NCBI GenBank assembly: GCA_022180725.1
Contig: BQMO01000003.1
Span: forward strand, 1-64,000
Reading direction: 5' to 3'
Source of the DNA: Phycisphaerae bacterium
GTDB taxonomy: Bacteria; Planctomycetota; Phycisphaerae; Phycisphaerales; UBA1924
Length of the DNA: 64,000 nucleotides
Of the stretch, positions 8,517-17,280 are shown piece by piece. The position numbers and the translations under genes were made by a program. Below the pieces are notes generated by a model, which saw only the letters and a program-made list of their open reading frames with translations, was not told where the DNA came from and made no database searches. How positions within the stretch are numbered: position 1 is the first letter of the stretch; the number at the start of each line of letters is the position of its first letter.

Positions 8517-11500
8517 ATGTTGACCCGTGTTGTGATTGTGGCCGCCTTGACGCTCCCCGCGTTCGCCAACAACCCCCCGGCCACGCCCGAGGTCACCGAG
8601 CCGCCCGTCGGCCGCATCGTCAACCCCGCCGACCTCCACATGGAGTGCTCGGCCTTCGCCGACCCTGATCCCGGCGACACCCACCTCTGCACCGATTGGG
8701 AAGTTTGGACCATCTCGCCGCTGCAGCGCGTCTGGTTCACCTCGTGCATCGGCGGCGTCGAACGCCTGCACACCCACATGGGCGACGGCGTCTTCCAAGG
8801 CTCCCACGCCGGGCGCACCGAGTTCCTCCCCAACACGAACTACCGCCTTCGCGTCCGCCACCGCGACTCCAGCGGCGATGCGGCGACCGAATGGTCCGGC
8901 TACGGCGAGCGCGACTTTGTCACCGGGCAGGCCAGCCAGGTTTTCCCGCTCGAACTCGACGATATCGCCGACGCGCCGGCGCCCGCGCTGCGCAACGCCG
9001 TCGGCGCCGCCGTCGTGCTGCCACCCGCGAGCACGCCCCCGAGCATCCGCCTCGAATCCGCCTCGGGGCAGTTGCTCCTCGCCTTCGCCGGGTTCAACGG
9101 CGTGACGAACCAGGTGACCAACCCGCCCAGCATCGCCGCCCACGTGCCCGTGCGTGTCCGCGTCTCCGCCGGGTCGCTGGCTTCGCCGCTCGCGCTGCCC
9201 GAGAGCGACGTGACGTTCAGCAAGCCCGACGGCACGGCCATCACCGTGTACCTGCCCGCGATGAGCGTCGCGACCGGGGCCGCCAACGACCGGTACTTCT
9301 GGGTCGCCACGCCCGGCTCGACCTTCGTGGGTGACGCCTCGCAGACGCAGCCCGACTTCGCGACCCTCGCCCGCGGCAACCCGGTGCCCTGGGCCGCCCG
9401 CCAGCCGGGCTACCGCGTCGAGGTCATGGCCTCGGGCTTCCAACTCCCCGTCAACATCGCCTTCGTGCCCAACCCCGGCCCGGGCCCCAACGCCCCGCTC
9501 TACTACGTCACCGAGTTGTACGGCACGATCAAGGTCGTCACCCGGAGCGGCACGATCGGCACCTACGCGACCAACCTGCTCAACTTCAACCCCACGGGCA
9601 ACTTCCCCGGTTCGGGCGAGCAGGGCGTTGCCGGCGTCGCCGTCGATCCCGACAACGGCGATGTCTACGCCACCATGCTCTACTCCTCCGTCCCCGGACA
9701 GGAGGCCGTCCCGCACTATCCCAAGGTCGTCCGCTTCACGAGCGTGGACGGCGGCCTCACCGCGGCGTCGCAGACCATCATCCGCAACATGACCGGCGAA
9801 TCGCAGGGCCAGTCACACCAGATCTCCACCATCACCTTCGGCCCCGACGGGAAGGTGTACGTGCACATGGGCGACGGCTTCGACGCCAGCACCGCCCAGA
9901 ACCTCGCCTCCTACCGCGGCAAGATCCTCCGCATGAACAAGGACGGCTCCGCACCCACCGACAACCCCTTCTACGACGCCGCCGACGGCATCACCTCGCG
10001 TGACTTCGTGTTTGCGTACGGCGTGCGCAACCCCTTCGGCGGGGCCTGGCGCCACAGCGATGGCTTCCTTTACGAGGTCGAGAACGGGCCGAGCGTCGAC
10101 CGCATCGTGAAGGTCGTCGCCGGGCGGAACTATCTCTGGTCCGGCTCCGACGCCAGCATGGCCAACTACGCCATCTGGAACTGGAACCCCGCTGTCGGTC
10201 CGGTCAACATGGCCTTCACCCAGGTCGGCACCTTCGGCGGGTCGGGCTTCCCCGCCTCCAAGATGGACCACATGTTCATCTCCGAGTCAGGCCCCACGTG
10301 GGCCACCGGCCCGCAGAGCAACGGCAAGCGCCTCAGCGAGTTCGTCCTCGACGCCGCGGGCAACCGCCTCGCCGGCCCCACGCCGCTGGTCGAGTACATC
10401 GGCACGGGCAAGGCCACCGCCTGCGCCCTCGCCGCCGGGCCGGACGGCCTGTACTTCTCGACACTCTACAAGGACCTCAACTACGGCACCCCGATCGACG
10501 CCGGCGCCCAGATTCTCCGCGTCCGCTTCGTCGGCAGCGCCGACTTCGCCGCCAACGTCACCACCGGCGCCGCCCCCCTCGCCGTGCAGTTCACCGACCT
10601 CTCGACCGTGCCCAGCCCCTCGGCCTGGCTGTGGGAGTTCGGCGACGGCGCAACCAGCACGCAGCAGCACCCCTCGCACGTCTACGCCGACGACGGGGTC
10701 TACACCGTCCGCCTGAGCGTGACCGGCGCTTCGGGTGTGATGCTCGAACAGAAGACCGGATACATCCGCGTGGGCAGCATCCCCAGGATCGCGCTGATCG
10801 GGGTGAGCATGCCGCCCACCGCCGCCGACGCCGCCGTGGGGGCCTTCCTCACGGGCCTGGGCTACACCGTGACGCACTTCGACGACGATCCGGCCAATCG
10901 GCCCACCGCGGCCCAACTCGCCGCCGACCACGACCTCATCCTCGTGTCGTCCACCATCGCCTCGGGCAACGTGGCCGGGCAGTTCCGCACGCTGCCCGTG
11001 CCCATGCTCTTCTGGGAGAACGCGCTGCTGCGCACGGGACGCGAGGCGCTGACCGACAACGGCACGGTCGTCTCGGCGACGCAGATCAACGTGCTGAACA
11101 ACACGCACTTCATCACGCAGGGCCTGCCCCTGGGCGCGACCACGGTGTACGCCGCCGCCTCGAACATGAGCGTCGCCACCGGCACGTACGGCTCGGGCGT
11201 GCAGGTGCTGGCGCGCCGGCAGGGGTCCACCACCGAGGGCGCCCTCCTCGCCGCCGAGACCGGCGCTGCGGGCGTCAGTTACACCATGCCCGCCCGCCGC
11301 GTCTTCTTCTTCCTCGAGGACGCGACATTCGGCAGCACCAACGCGACGGCGAGGAACCTGCTCGCCCGCTCGGCGTGCTGGGCGATCAACGGCGCCGCGC
11401 CCTCGTTCACTCAGCAGCCCGAAACTCAGGCCGTCTGCCCGGGCGAGCGCGTCACCCTCTCGGCCACGCTCGCCGGTACCACACCCATGGCGTACCAGTG

Positions 11501-11846
11501 GCACCGCGACGGCGTGCCCATCCCCGGGGCCACCTCGCGCACGCTCACCCTCGACCCGTTCCTGCCGAGTCACGCAGGGTCGTACACGCTAACCGCGACC
11601 AACCCGTGCGGCTCGGCGACGAGCACCCCCGCCGTGCTCACCGCGGGCGGGTGTCCACCCTGCGACCCCGACGTCAACTGCGACGGGGCGGCCAACGGCC
11701 TCGATGTCGAGATCCAGGAACTCGCCGTCGGCGGCGACCTGGCCGACTACTGCCAGCCCGACGCGGACTTTAACCGCGACGGCGCCGTCAACGGACTGGA
11801 TGTGGAGGCCGTCGAGATCGTGGTGGGCGGCGGGCCGTGTCCGTGA
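8517..11846 (+). CDS. Secreted PQQ-type sugar dehydrogenase-like propeller with PKD, Ig-like and dockerin-like domains
   Basis: The protein has 1109 residues, with a short signal peptide from ATG 8517 ending near A-F-A-N. After an N-terminal Fn3/Ig-like region comes a soluble aldose sugar dehydrogenase-like six-blade propeller (about 295-680). It has G-x-x-x-P-V-N-I-A-F, G-E-Q-G-V-A-G-V-A-V-D-P and F-A-Y-G-V-R-N-P-F motifs. A PKD domain follows (W-x-F-G-D-G-A-x-S), then a region without a clear match (about 760-960), an Ig-like domain (Q-W-H-R-D-G-x-x-I-P-G-A) and the dockerin-like tail. The propeller suggests oxidation of sugars or similar carbonyl compounds outside the cytoplasm. Whether it binds PQQ cannot be told here. 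Confidence 0.75.
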   Translation: MLTRVVIVAALTLPAFANNPPATPEVTEPPVGRIVNPADLHMECSAFADPDPGDTHLCTDWEVWTISPLQRVWFTSCIGGVERLHTHMGDGVFQGSHAGRTEFLPNTNYRLRVRHRDSSGDAATEWSGYGERDFVTGQASQVFPLELDDIADAPAPALRNAVGAAVVLPPASTPPSIRLESASGQLLLAFAGFNGVTNQVTNPPSIAAHVPVRVRVSAGSLASPLALPESDVTFSKPDGTAITVYLPAMSVATGAANDRYFWVATPGSTFVGDASQTQPDFATLARGNPVPWAARQPGYRVEVMASGFQLPVNIAFVPNPGPGPNAPLYYVTELYGTIKVVTRSGTIGTYATNLLNFNPTGNFPGSGEQGVAGVAVDPDNGDVYATMLYSSVPGQEAVPHYPKVVRFTSVDGGLTAASQTIIRNMTGESQGQSHQISTITFGPDGKVYVHMGDGFDASTAQNLASYRGKILRMNKDGSAPTDNPFYDAADGITSRDFVFAYGVRNPFGGAWRHSDGFLYEVENGPSVDRIVKVVAGRNYLWSGSDASMANYAIWNWNPAVGPVNMAFTQVGTFGGSGFPASKMDHMFISESGPTWATGPQSNGKRLSEFVLDAAGNRLAGPTPLVEYIGTGKATACALAAGPDGLYFSTLYKDLNYGTPIDAGAQILRVRFVGSADFAANVTTGAAPLAVQFTDLSTVPSPSAWLWEFGDGATSTQQHPSHVYADDGVYTVRLSVTGASGVMLEQKTGYIRVGSIPRIALIGVSMPPTAADAAVGAFLTGLGYTVTHFDDDPANRPTAAQLAADHDLILVSSTIASGNVAGQFRTLPVPMLFWENALLRTGREALTDNGTVVSATQINVLNNTHFITQGLPLGATTVYAAASNMSVATGTYGSGVQVLARRQGSTTEGALLAAETGAAGVSYTMPARRVFFFLEDATFGSTNATARNLLARSACWAINGAAPSFTQQPETQAVCPGERVTLSATLAGTTPMAYQWHRDGVPIPGATSRTLTLDPFLPSHAGSYTLTATNPCGSATSTPAVLTAGGCPPCDPDVNCDGAANGLDVEIQELAVGGDLADYCQPDADFNRDGAVNGLDVEAVEIVVGGGPCP

Positions 11847-11853
11847 GCGTTGT

Positions 11854-12144
11854 CTAGGTACGAGGGCGGACCTCGGTCGAGGGGCGGGTCTGCCGCGCGA
11901 TGGTTTCCAGCGCCGTGAGCAGCGCCCGCTGCCCGGCCTCGACGCCCGAGAGCACCCGCGTGTTGTCGCGCAGCGCCTCGACGGCCACCTCCAGCCCGCG
12001 CCGTTCCTGCATCAGCCGCTCGTGCAGCGAGGCCAGTTGGCGTTCGCGCTCGCCCGAGGCTCGGCGTTCGCTCAGCCACAACCACCCGATCAGCCCGGCC
12101 GTGCCGAACTGCGTGAGCAGCGCCGTCGTGTCCGCATCGATCAT
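11854..12144 (-). CDS. Small membrane-anchored coiled-coil protein at the end of the head cassette
   Basis: The protein has 96 residues. The ATG at 12144 is chosen because GGAGG lies 6 bases upstream; the frame is open further but lacks such a site. An N-terminal hydrophobic helix (about 14-24) precedes a long Arg/Glu/Leu-rich helix likely to form a coiled coil. Holin-like or XhlA-like phage proteins have this build, and the gene closes a minus-strand run of phage-type genes. Exact function is unknown. Confidence 0.55.
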   Translation of the reverse strand: MIDADTTALLTQFGTAGLIGWLWLSERRASGERERQLASLHERLMQERRGLEVAVEALRDNTRVLSGVEAGQRALLTALETIARQTRPSTEVRPRT

Positions 12145-12171
12145 GCCGCACCTCCGTTCGCGCACCCGCGT

Positions 12172-12543
12172 TCACAGCGCCTGAAAGACCGCCTCATACG
12201 CCACACTCCACGCACGGCCTCTGTCCGCCGGGCCGTGCTCGGCGTACCGTACGAAGGTCAGCCCGCTCCACGAGTGCCCGTGGTGGTCGATGAACGTGCC
12301 CGCGGTGGGCGTTGCCTGGAGTTGAGCGCGCACGGCCTCACGCAGCGTGTGCAGCGCGCTCTCGCTCGTCGCCACGAGCCGACCGCGCACCACGAGGGTC
12401 CAGTCGGTGAGGCCCTGGGCGGTGCTGCCCCCGCCCGAACCCCCGCCGAAGAAGTCGATGGTGACCAGGTGCCCGCGCGGGCCGAACTCAACCCGGTGCG
12501 GGCCCGAGTTGAAGAGGTTCAGCCCTTTGAAGGTGGTGGCCAT
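12172..12543 (-). CDS. Phage tail-like protein of the head cassette (unknown)
   Basis: The protein has 123 residues, with beta-rich ends and a glycine/serine-rich loop near residue 35. It begins three bases after the stop of the gene at 12547, which indicates tight co-transcription. No family was recognised from motifs. Size and position after the capsid and connector genes suggest a tail-terminator-like or minor structural protein. This is a context-based guess. Confidence 0.5.
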   Translation of the reverse strand: MATTFKGLNLFNSGPHRVEFGPRGHLVTIDFFGGGSGGGSTAQGLTDWTLVVRGRLVATSESALHTLREAVRAQLQATPTAGTFIDHHGHSWSGLTFVRYAEHGPADRGRAWSVAYEAVFQAL

Positions 12544-12546
12544 GGA

Positions 12547-12957
12547 TCAGACTCCCGCGGGGGTGATGGTGATGGGGTCGGCCACGCCGTCGGACGAGAC
12601 GGCGACGAACTCGATGGTGCGCGTGGCGCCTTTGGGGAGCGCCACCTCGTGCGTGACACGTATGGCCACGCATGCCGCCGAGACGATCCGCCGCCCGACC
12701 TCGCCCCCGCCGGGCGAAGCGGTGAAGGTGAGCGTGTTGCTGTCGCCGGGCCTGGGGGCGGCCTCGAGGTCGGCCCCGGCCTCCAGGACCACGCGCAGGC
12801 GCACGCGCGTGCGCGGCACATCGGCGAACGTCGCGTGCGGGCCGAAGTCGCCCCATTCGATCACTTCCTGCACCGCCATGCGGTCGATGGCGATGGCGCG
12901 GACGTCTTTCCACCGCTGGATACCGAAGCGGACTTCGCTGGGGTTGAGCACGAACAT
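12547..12957 (-). CDS. Phage structural protein-like (unknown)
   Basis: The protein has 136 residues and is mostly predicted beta strand, with no signal peptide. N-terminal M-F-V-L-N-P-S-E-V-R-F-G is followed by alternating hydrophobic residues, compatible with a tail-tube-like or decoration fold. It sits between the connector-like gene (ending 12972) and the 12172 gene, with gaps under 15 bases. Function cannot be assigned from sequence alone. Confidence 0.5.
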   Translation of the reverse strand: MFVLNPSEVRFGIQRWKDVRAIAIDRMAVQEVIEWGDFGPHATFADVPRTRVRLRVVLEAGADLEAAPRPGDSNTLTFTASPGGGEVGRRIVSAACVAIRVTHEVALPKGATRTIEFVAVSSDGVADPITITPAGV

Positions 12958-12971
12958 GCGGCCTCCGGGAG

Positions 12972-13610
12972 TTAGCCGCGCGTGAGGTACGCGACGGCGG
13001 GGCGGCGGACGGCGTCGGCGACGCCGTCGTGGTCGAGGTCGAGCAGGGCCATGGCACGCCCGCGTTCGTCGGCGAAGCGACGCTGGTACATCGCCGCACG
13101 TTGAGCGAACGGTCCCTCGTCGCCATGCGCCGCGGCGGCCGCGGCGTAGATCAGGTGCAGGGCGCCCAGGGCCTCCAGGCGCATCAGGTCGCGGGGGTTG
13201 GTGACCTGTGACGCCGTCGCCCCGCCCGCGGCGGGGTCGTCAGGGTCGATGCCGAGCAGCCGCAGCACGTGGCGGTGTGCGAGGGCGATCTGCGGCGCAA
13301 AGGTCGAGATGTACGCGGGCCGGGCCGTCATCTTCGGCGGCGGAATAACCGGGTCGCCCGTCGCCACGCGGAGCAGGCTGGCGATCACCTCGGAAGACCC
13401 GATGCGTTCGAGGATCTCGTAGGCGATCTGGTCGATCATCACGACGTGCCCGGGGCCGATGCCGCGCTCCTCGAGGCTTGGGTCGGTGCTGATCTCCATC
13501 GTGCTGCCGACCAAGGTGGCCTCGCCGCTGGCGAGGGTCTGCCCGGCCCAGGCCAGATCGCGGAAAAGGTGCGGCTCGTAGATCAGCAGATCGCGGTCGG
13601 CGGCGAACAT
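12972..13610 (-). CDS. Head-tail connector-like protein
   Basis: The protein has 212 residues. GGAGG lies 5 bases before the ATG at 13610. The N-terminal half is beta-rich, and a helical region follows (A-L-G-A-L-H-L-I-Y-A-A-A-A-A). Its place directly after the major capsid gene is where head-completion proteins usually lie. Near the C terminus D-L-D-H-D-G-V-A-D resembles an EF-hand or dockerin loop, unusual in a connector and possibly borrowed from the host's own style of calcium loops. The assignment rests mainly on gene order. Confidence 0.5.
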   Translation of the reverse strand: MFAADRDLLIYEPHLFRDLAWAGQTLASGEATLVGSTMEISTDPSLEERGIGPGHVVMIDQIAYEILERIGSSEVIASLLRVATGDPVIPPPKMTARPAYISTFAPQIALAHRHVLRLLGIDPDDPAAGGATASQVTNPRDLMRLEALGALHLIYAAAAAAHGDEGPFAQRAAMYQRRFADERGRAMALLDLDHDGVADAVRRPAVAYLTRG

Positions 13611-13752
13611 GAGGTCCTCCTCGCGGGCATGGACCCGCGGACGATCACGCGGGGAACTGCCCCGCGGACTGGTTCAGAAGCCGCGCCCGGGCGCTGTCGC
13701 GTCCGGGGCGGTGCGGCGTCGGCCCTCCGGCGACCGCCGCGTGCTCGCGCAC

Positions 13753-14757
13753 TCAGGTCGTGGAAAGCCCGCGGATCACCGCGTGCGCGTTCTCGTTGCG
13801 GAACTCCAGCGTGTACTCGCCGACGACCTGCCCGCTCACGCTGTCGCCGGTCGGCCCCAGCGGGCGGTAGTGGAACGAGCGCCCCGCGAGCGGCAGCACC
13901 TCGATCCGCGAGGAATCGAGCAGGAGCACGGTGTCGGCGGGGGTCCAGCGCGAGAGAATGACCTTGCACACGCCGAAGTCGCTCTCGTACGCGCTCACCA
14001 TGTCGCGGAACTTCGCGTCGCCGGGGGCGAAGTGCCGCATCGTGCTCGCGACGAACTGGTTGATCCGCCGCTTCTGGAACCCGCCCACGACGATGGTGTC
14101 GATGCGCCCCTGGCTCTGCTCCCACGCCAGGCGCAGCGCGGCGTTCAGCACCGTCTCGTTCAGGTCCGTGCCCGAGCCGCCCCCGCTGGGGAACCCTCCC
14201 TGCCCGGGCACGAACTGGTTGGTGCTGATCTGCCGCACGATGCCGTTCATGGAGCGGCGGACGCTGGCCGAGCCTTGCGGCGTGCTTGCCGGGGCCGTGC
14301 CGTTGAGGACGCAGTTTTCCAGGTCGCGCAGGAGTTCGCGCAGGCGCTCCTGCTTCTGGTAGTCGAGTTCGTCGCTGGTGCCGTAGGCCCGGGCGGCCTG
14401 CATGGTGCCGGTCACGTCCACGGTGGCGGCGAAGATCTGCGTGTAGTTCTGCTTGCGGACGCGGCTGGTGAAGCGTGCGGCCGTCGCGTCGGCCCCTTCG
14501 AGGGCCGCGTTGCCCAGGATGGTCAGTTTCGTGCCGTTCGTCAGCGTGAACGCCGGCGTCGAGCCGTAGCGCCGGACCACGGTGAGCACGTTGCCGGCCA
14601 CCGCCGTCACGAGCCAGACTTCGGTGGCGTTCGCGGGGCGGACCAGATCGCCCACCTGGAAGCGCGAACCGGTGGCGACGGTGATGCTGGTGGCGTCCTG
14701 CCCGTTGGGGGTGAAGGTCGTCTGGTTCACGCTGTCGGTGTTGGGCAGCAGCGTGTC
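13753..14757 (-). pseudogene. SU10/DUF5309-type major capsid protein, C-terminal part (split gene)
   Basis: This segment encodes the last 334 residues of a capsid protein of the SU10-like DUF5309 family. It covers the region from D-T-L-L-P-N-T-D through R-K-Q-N-Y-T-Q-I-F and the C-terminal R-N-E-N-A-H-A. The frame continues to 15294 but only by running into the inserted element, and the family N terminus is missing there. That N terminus lies at 25681-25848 on the same strand. Joined, the two parts give a 390-residue protein of normal family length, starting with M-S-F-S-G-K-A-T-Y. The gene is broken by insertion rather than decay: no frameshift is seen in either part. Confidence 0.85.
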
Positions 14758-14776
14758 CACACTGCTTACCCGTCTG
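14750..14776. other. Left attachment site (attL) of the element
   Basis: AGCGTGTCCAC at 14750-14760 matches AGCGCATCCTC at 25673-25683 in 8 of 11 positions. The proposed crossover dinucleotide is TC at 14756-14757. On the element side, 11 bases after it, lies CCCGTCTG (14769-14776), the exact inverse of CAGACGGG at the right end. In the capsid frame (minus strand) the junction falls in the codon for D57 of the restored protein. Confidence 0.75.
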
Positions 14777-15010
14777 GTGTCAAAGCCCTTCTGCTGGGGC
14801 CCTGCGGGTATCCGCTCCGCTCTGCCGCGACCTGTTAAGCCACGCAATCGGAGCGGAACACGCCGCGATGACGATGCGACCGCATCCAGTCGGCCCGTCT
14901 CCGGATTCCCCGGACCGCCCAGACGGCGTGTCTGCCAGGAGGACCACCCATGAATAGCCGACGCGGGAAGAAATCTTTCCACATCACCACTGGTTCCGCT
15001 TTGCCATGCG

Positions 15011-15029
15011 TATACTGGTCTAGAGACCA
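15011..15029 (+). promoter_or_regulatory. -10 box with overlapping palindromic operator before the methyltransferase gene
   Basis: TATACT (15011-15016) is a good -10 box. It overlaps by one base the perfect palindrome TGGTCT-AG-AGACCA (15016-15029), 29 bases ahead of the ATG at 15058. No strong -35 box is evident. Palindromes in this position are typical of autoregulated methyltransferase or controller-protein genes. No controller gene is seen beside it, so the methyltransferase itself or a trans factor would be the regulator. Confidence 0.5.
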
Positions 15030-15057
15030 ACATCCCGCCCCGCCTCGGAGCACCGCC

Positions 15058-17259
15058 ATGTCCATCTCCTCGACTGTACGCCGAATTCAAGACATCATGC
15101 GAAAGGACCCGGGCGTCGACGGCGACGCCCAGCGAGTGGCACAGTTGGCATGGATCATCTTCCTGAAGGTTTTCGACTCCTATGAACAGTCGGCTGGTAC
15201 CTCCGTCCTGCCGTCCGCCCTGCAGTGGAGCACGTGGACCAAGGAACATCACGACGTAACAGGTGATCGTCTCATCAGGTTCGTCAACGATCATCTGTTT
15301 CCGGGCCTGCGCAGCCTGAAACCGTCAAGCGATCGCGCGACACTCGTATCGCAGGCTTTCCAGGAGACCACCAACTACATGCGGTCGGGTTCGCTGCTGC
15401 GTGAGGTCATTGGTTTGCTCGAGAGAGAGGTCGATTTCGACCCTAGCGGAGCTCGTTTCGTTATCGGCGACATCTACGAGAAGATGCTTGGTGACCTGCA
15501 GAGTGCCGGCAATGCCGGCGAGTTCTATACGCCCCGCCCAATCGTCGATTTTGCGGTCGAGATGGTGAACCCAAAGGCGGGCGAGCGATTCTTGGATTTT
15601 GCATGTGGCGTTGGCGGGTTCCTCGTGAGTGGCCTTAAGCGAATGTCCGAGGGGACCAGTCCAGGGAGTGCGGCCTTCCGTAGAGCCTTGCTAGGTGTCT
15701 CGGGAGTCGAAAAGAAGGCGCTACCGCACTTTCTGTGCATCACCAATCTACTGCTTCACGGTCTTGACCGCCCAGGAGCAGTATCGCTGGACAACTTGCT
15801 AACCCGACAGATTCACTCATTTTCCAGCGGAGACAAGGTAGATGTGATCTGCACGAACCCACCATTTGGGGGCGCCGAGGAAGAGGCAGTGTACCAGAAG
15901 TTCCCCGATGGACTTCGCTCCCGCGAAACCGCCGACCTGTTCGTTCTTCTCATGATGCACCTGCTCCGTGATGGTGGACGCGCAGCGGTCGTGCTGCCTG
16001 ACGGGTTCTTGTTTGGAGCCGGAGCAAAAGCCCGCATTCGGCAACTGCTATTGTCCACATGCGACGTGCACACCATTGTTCGCATTCCCAAAGGCGCCTT
16101 CAATCCCTATACCGGCATCGCCACCAACATCTTGTTTTTGACGAAAGGACGTCCAACCGACCATGTGTGGTACTATGAACACAAGTACCCTGTCGGCCAA
16201 GGATCGTACTCAAAGACGCGACCGCTTCGTGCTGAGGAGTTTGATCCGATACGCAGATGGTGGACCGATCGGCAGGAAACAGAAAGTGCCTGGCTTGTTG
16301 AGCGAAAGGCCCTTGAAGCCTGTTCCTTGAACCTTGATCAGCGCAATCCGTTCGTGGAACGGAAGCGAAAGATCAATCCCACGGCTCGGGTACGCAAGTA
16401 TCACCGCCTACGAGAAGACATCTCTCAGAAGTGTCAGAGCCTGCGAACGGCTCTCGTGGATTCGTTTGCCACGGACCGGTTGCCGATTCTGCTTGACCAC
16501 TTGGAACTGATGGTCAGCGATTCCGTTGGCATCAGCTCGCTGCGGGAGTTGGTGTTGTCCCTGGCGATGAGCGGTCATGTGAAGAGCGGTGGACCTGCGA
16601 TCGGCGAGTGGCCGGGCGAGCTGCTCGCCATCGATTCCGTGTCGCCAAAGACTCGGTCTGGATTGCCGAAGCACTGGAGAGTGATGCGCCTCGATCAACT
16701 CGGGGAAATCGTCGGCGGCAGCACACCCAGCGCTTCGGACGAATCGAACTTCGCTGAAGAAGGCGGGGTTCCGTGGCTTACGCCCAGCGATCTCTATGGA
16801 CATCGGAGCAAGTGGATCGACCGCGGTCGGCGAAACCTGACTCAGAAGGGGTTGTCCAGCTGCTCAGCAAAGGTAATCCCGAAGGGCAGCGTGCTGTTTT
16901 CGACGAGGGCGCCGATCGGATACGTGGCGATGGCCGCGAACCCTCTGTCGACCAACCAAGGTTTCAAGTCGGTGGTGCCCAAAGTGAAGGAGATGAGTGA
17001 GTTCATCTACTACTTCCTGCTTGCTGAGCGCAAGTTGATTGAGAGTAGGGCTTCTGGTACCACCTTCAAGGAAGTGCCTTCGAGAGACATGCGAGCAATC
17101 ACTGTTCCCGTGCCTCCACTCGTGGAGCAGCAAACCATCGTTGCAACACTGGATAGGCTGATGGCGTTGTGTGATGACTTGGAGATTGCCGCAAACGAAT
17201 CCAGGAGTGAGCATGCCGCGCTGATCGAAAACCTCGCTGGATATGTTGGGGCGCGGTGA
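15058..17259 (+). CDS. Type I-like N6-adenine methyltransferase fused to one specificity domain (HsdM-HsdS)
   Basis: The protein has 734 residues. The ATG at 15058 is preceded by GGAG 7 bases upstream; the 36-codon upstream extension is not protein-like. Residues 5-120 resemble the HsdM N-terminal helical domain. Residues 130-430 are an N6-adenine methyltransferase with SAM motif D-F-A-C-G-V-G-G (180-187) and catalytic N-P-P-F (267-270). From about 536 (L-P-K-H-W) a single HsdS-type target recognition domain plus its helical spacer fills the C terminus (L-G-E-I-V-G-G-S-T-P-S; P-P-L-x-E-Q-Q-x-I-V). With one target domain the active form is probably a dimer reading a palindromic or bipartite site. 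No HsdR motor is adjacent. Lower GC than its neighbours marks it as recent cargo. Confidence 0.85.
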   Translation: MSISSTVRRIQDIMRKDPGVDGDAQRVAQLAWIIFLKVFDSYEQSAGTSVLPSALQWSTWTKEHHDVTGDRLIRFVNDHLFPGLRSLKPSSDRATLVSQAFQETTNYMRSGSLLREVIGLLEREVDFDPSGARFVIGDIYEKMLGDLQSAGNAGEFYTPRPIVDFAVEMVNPKAGERFLDFACGVGGFLVSGLKRMSEGTSPGSAAFRRALLGVSGVEKKALPHFLCITNLLLHGLDRPGAVSLDNLLTRQIHSFSSGDKVDVICTNPPFGGAEEEAVYQKFPDGLRSRETADLFVLLMMHLLRDGGRAAVVLPDGFLFGAGAKARIRQLLLSTCDVHTIVRIPKGAFNPYTGIATNILFLTKGRPTDHVWYYEHKYPVGQGSYSKTRPLRAEEFDPIRRWWTDRQETESAWLVERKALEACSLNLDQRNPFVERKRKINPTARVRKYHRLREDISQKCQSLRTALVDSFATDRLPILLDHLELMVSDSVGISSLRELVLSLAMSGHVKSGGPAIGEWPGELLAIDSVSPKTRSGLPKHWRVMRLDQLGEIVGGSTPSASDESNFAEEGGVPWLTPSDLYGHRSKWIDRGRRNLTQKGLSSCSAKVIPKGSVLFSTRAPIGYVAMAANPLSTNQGFKSVVPKVKEMSEFIYYFLLAERKLIESRASGTTFKEVPSRDMRAITVPVPPLVEQQTIVATLDRLMALCDDLEIAANESRSEHAALIENLAGYVGAR

Positions 17260-17280
17260 CCGGCGCGCCGACGCCAAGGC

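Noticed and set aside
14750..14753. AGCG (also at 25673-25676) as the crossover core
   Set aside because: It also restores the frame (giving E-D-A-L), but it lies off-centre to the 8-bp inverted arms; TC is exactly central (11 bases each side).
14950..15057. ATG 14950 as the start of the methyltransferase
   Set aside because: The extra 36 residues are not family-like and cover the -10 box and palindrome; ATG 15058 has a ribosome site.
13753..15294. Reading the capsid C-terminal frame as a complete 513-residue gene
   Set aside because: The part beyond 14757 is element DNA with no capsid similarity, while the true N terminus is found at 25681-25848.
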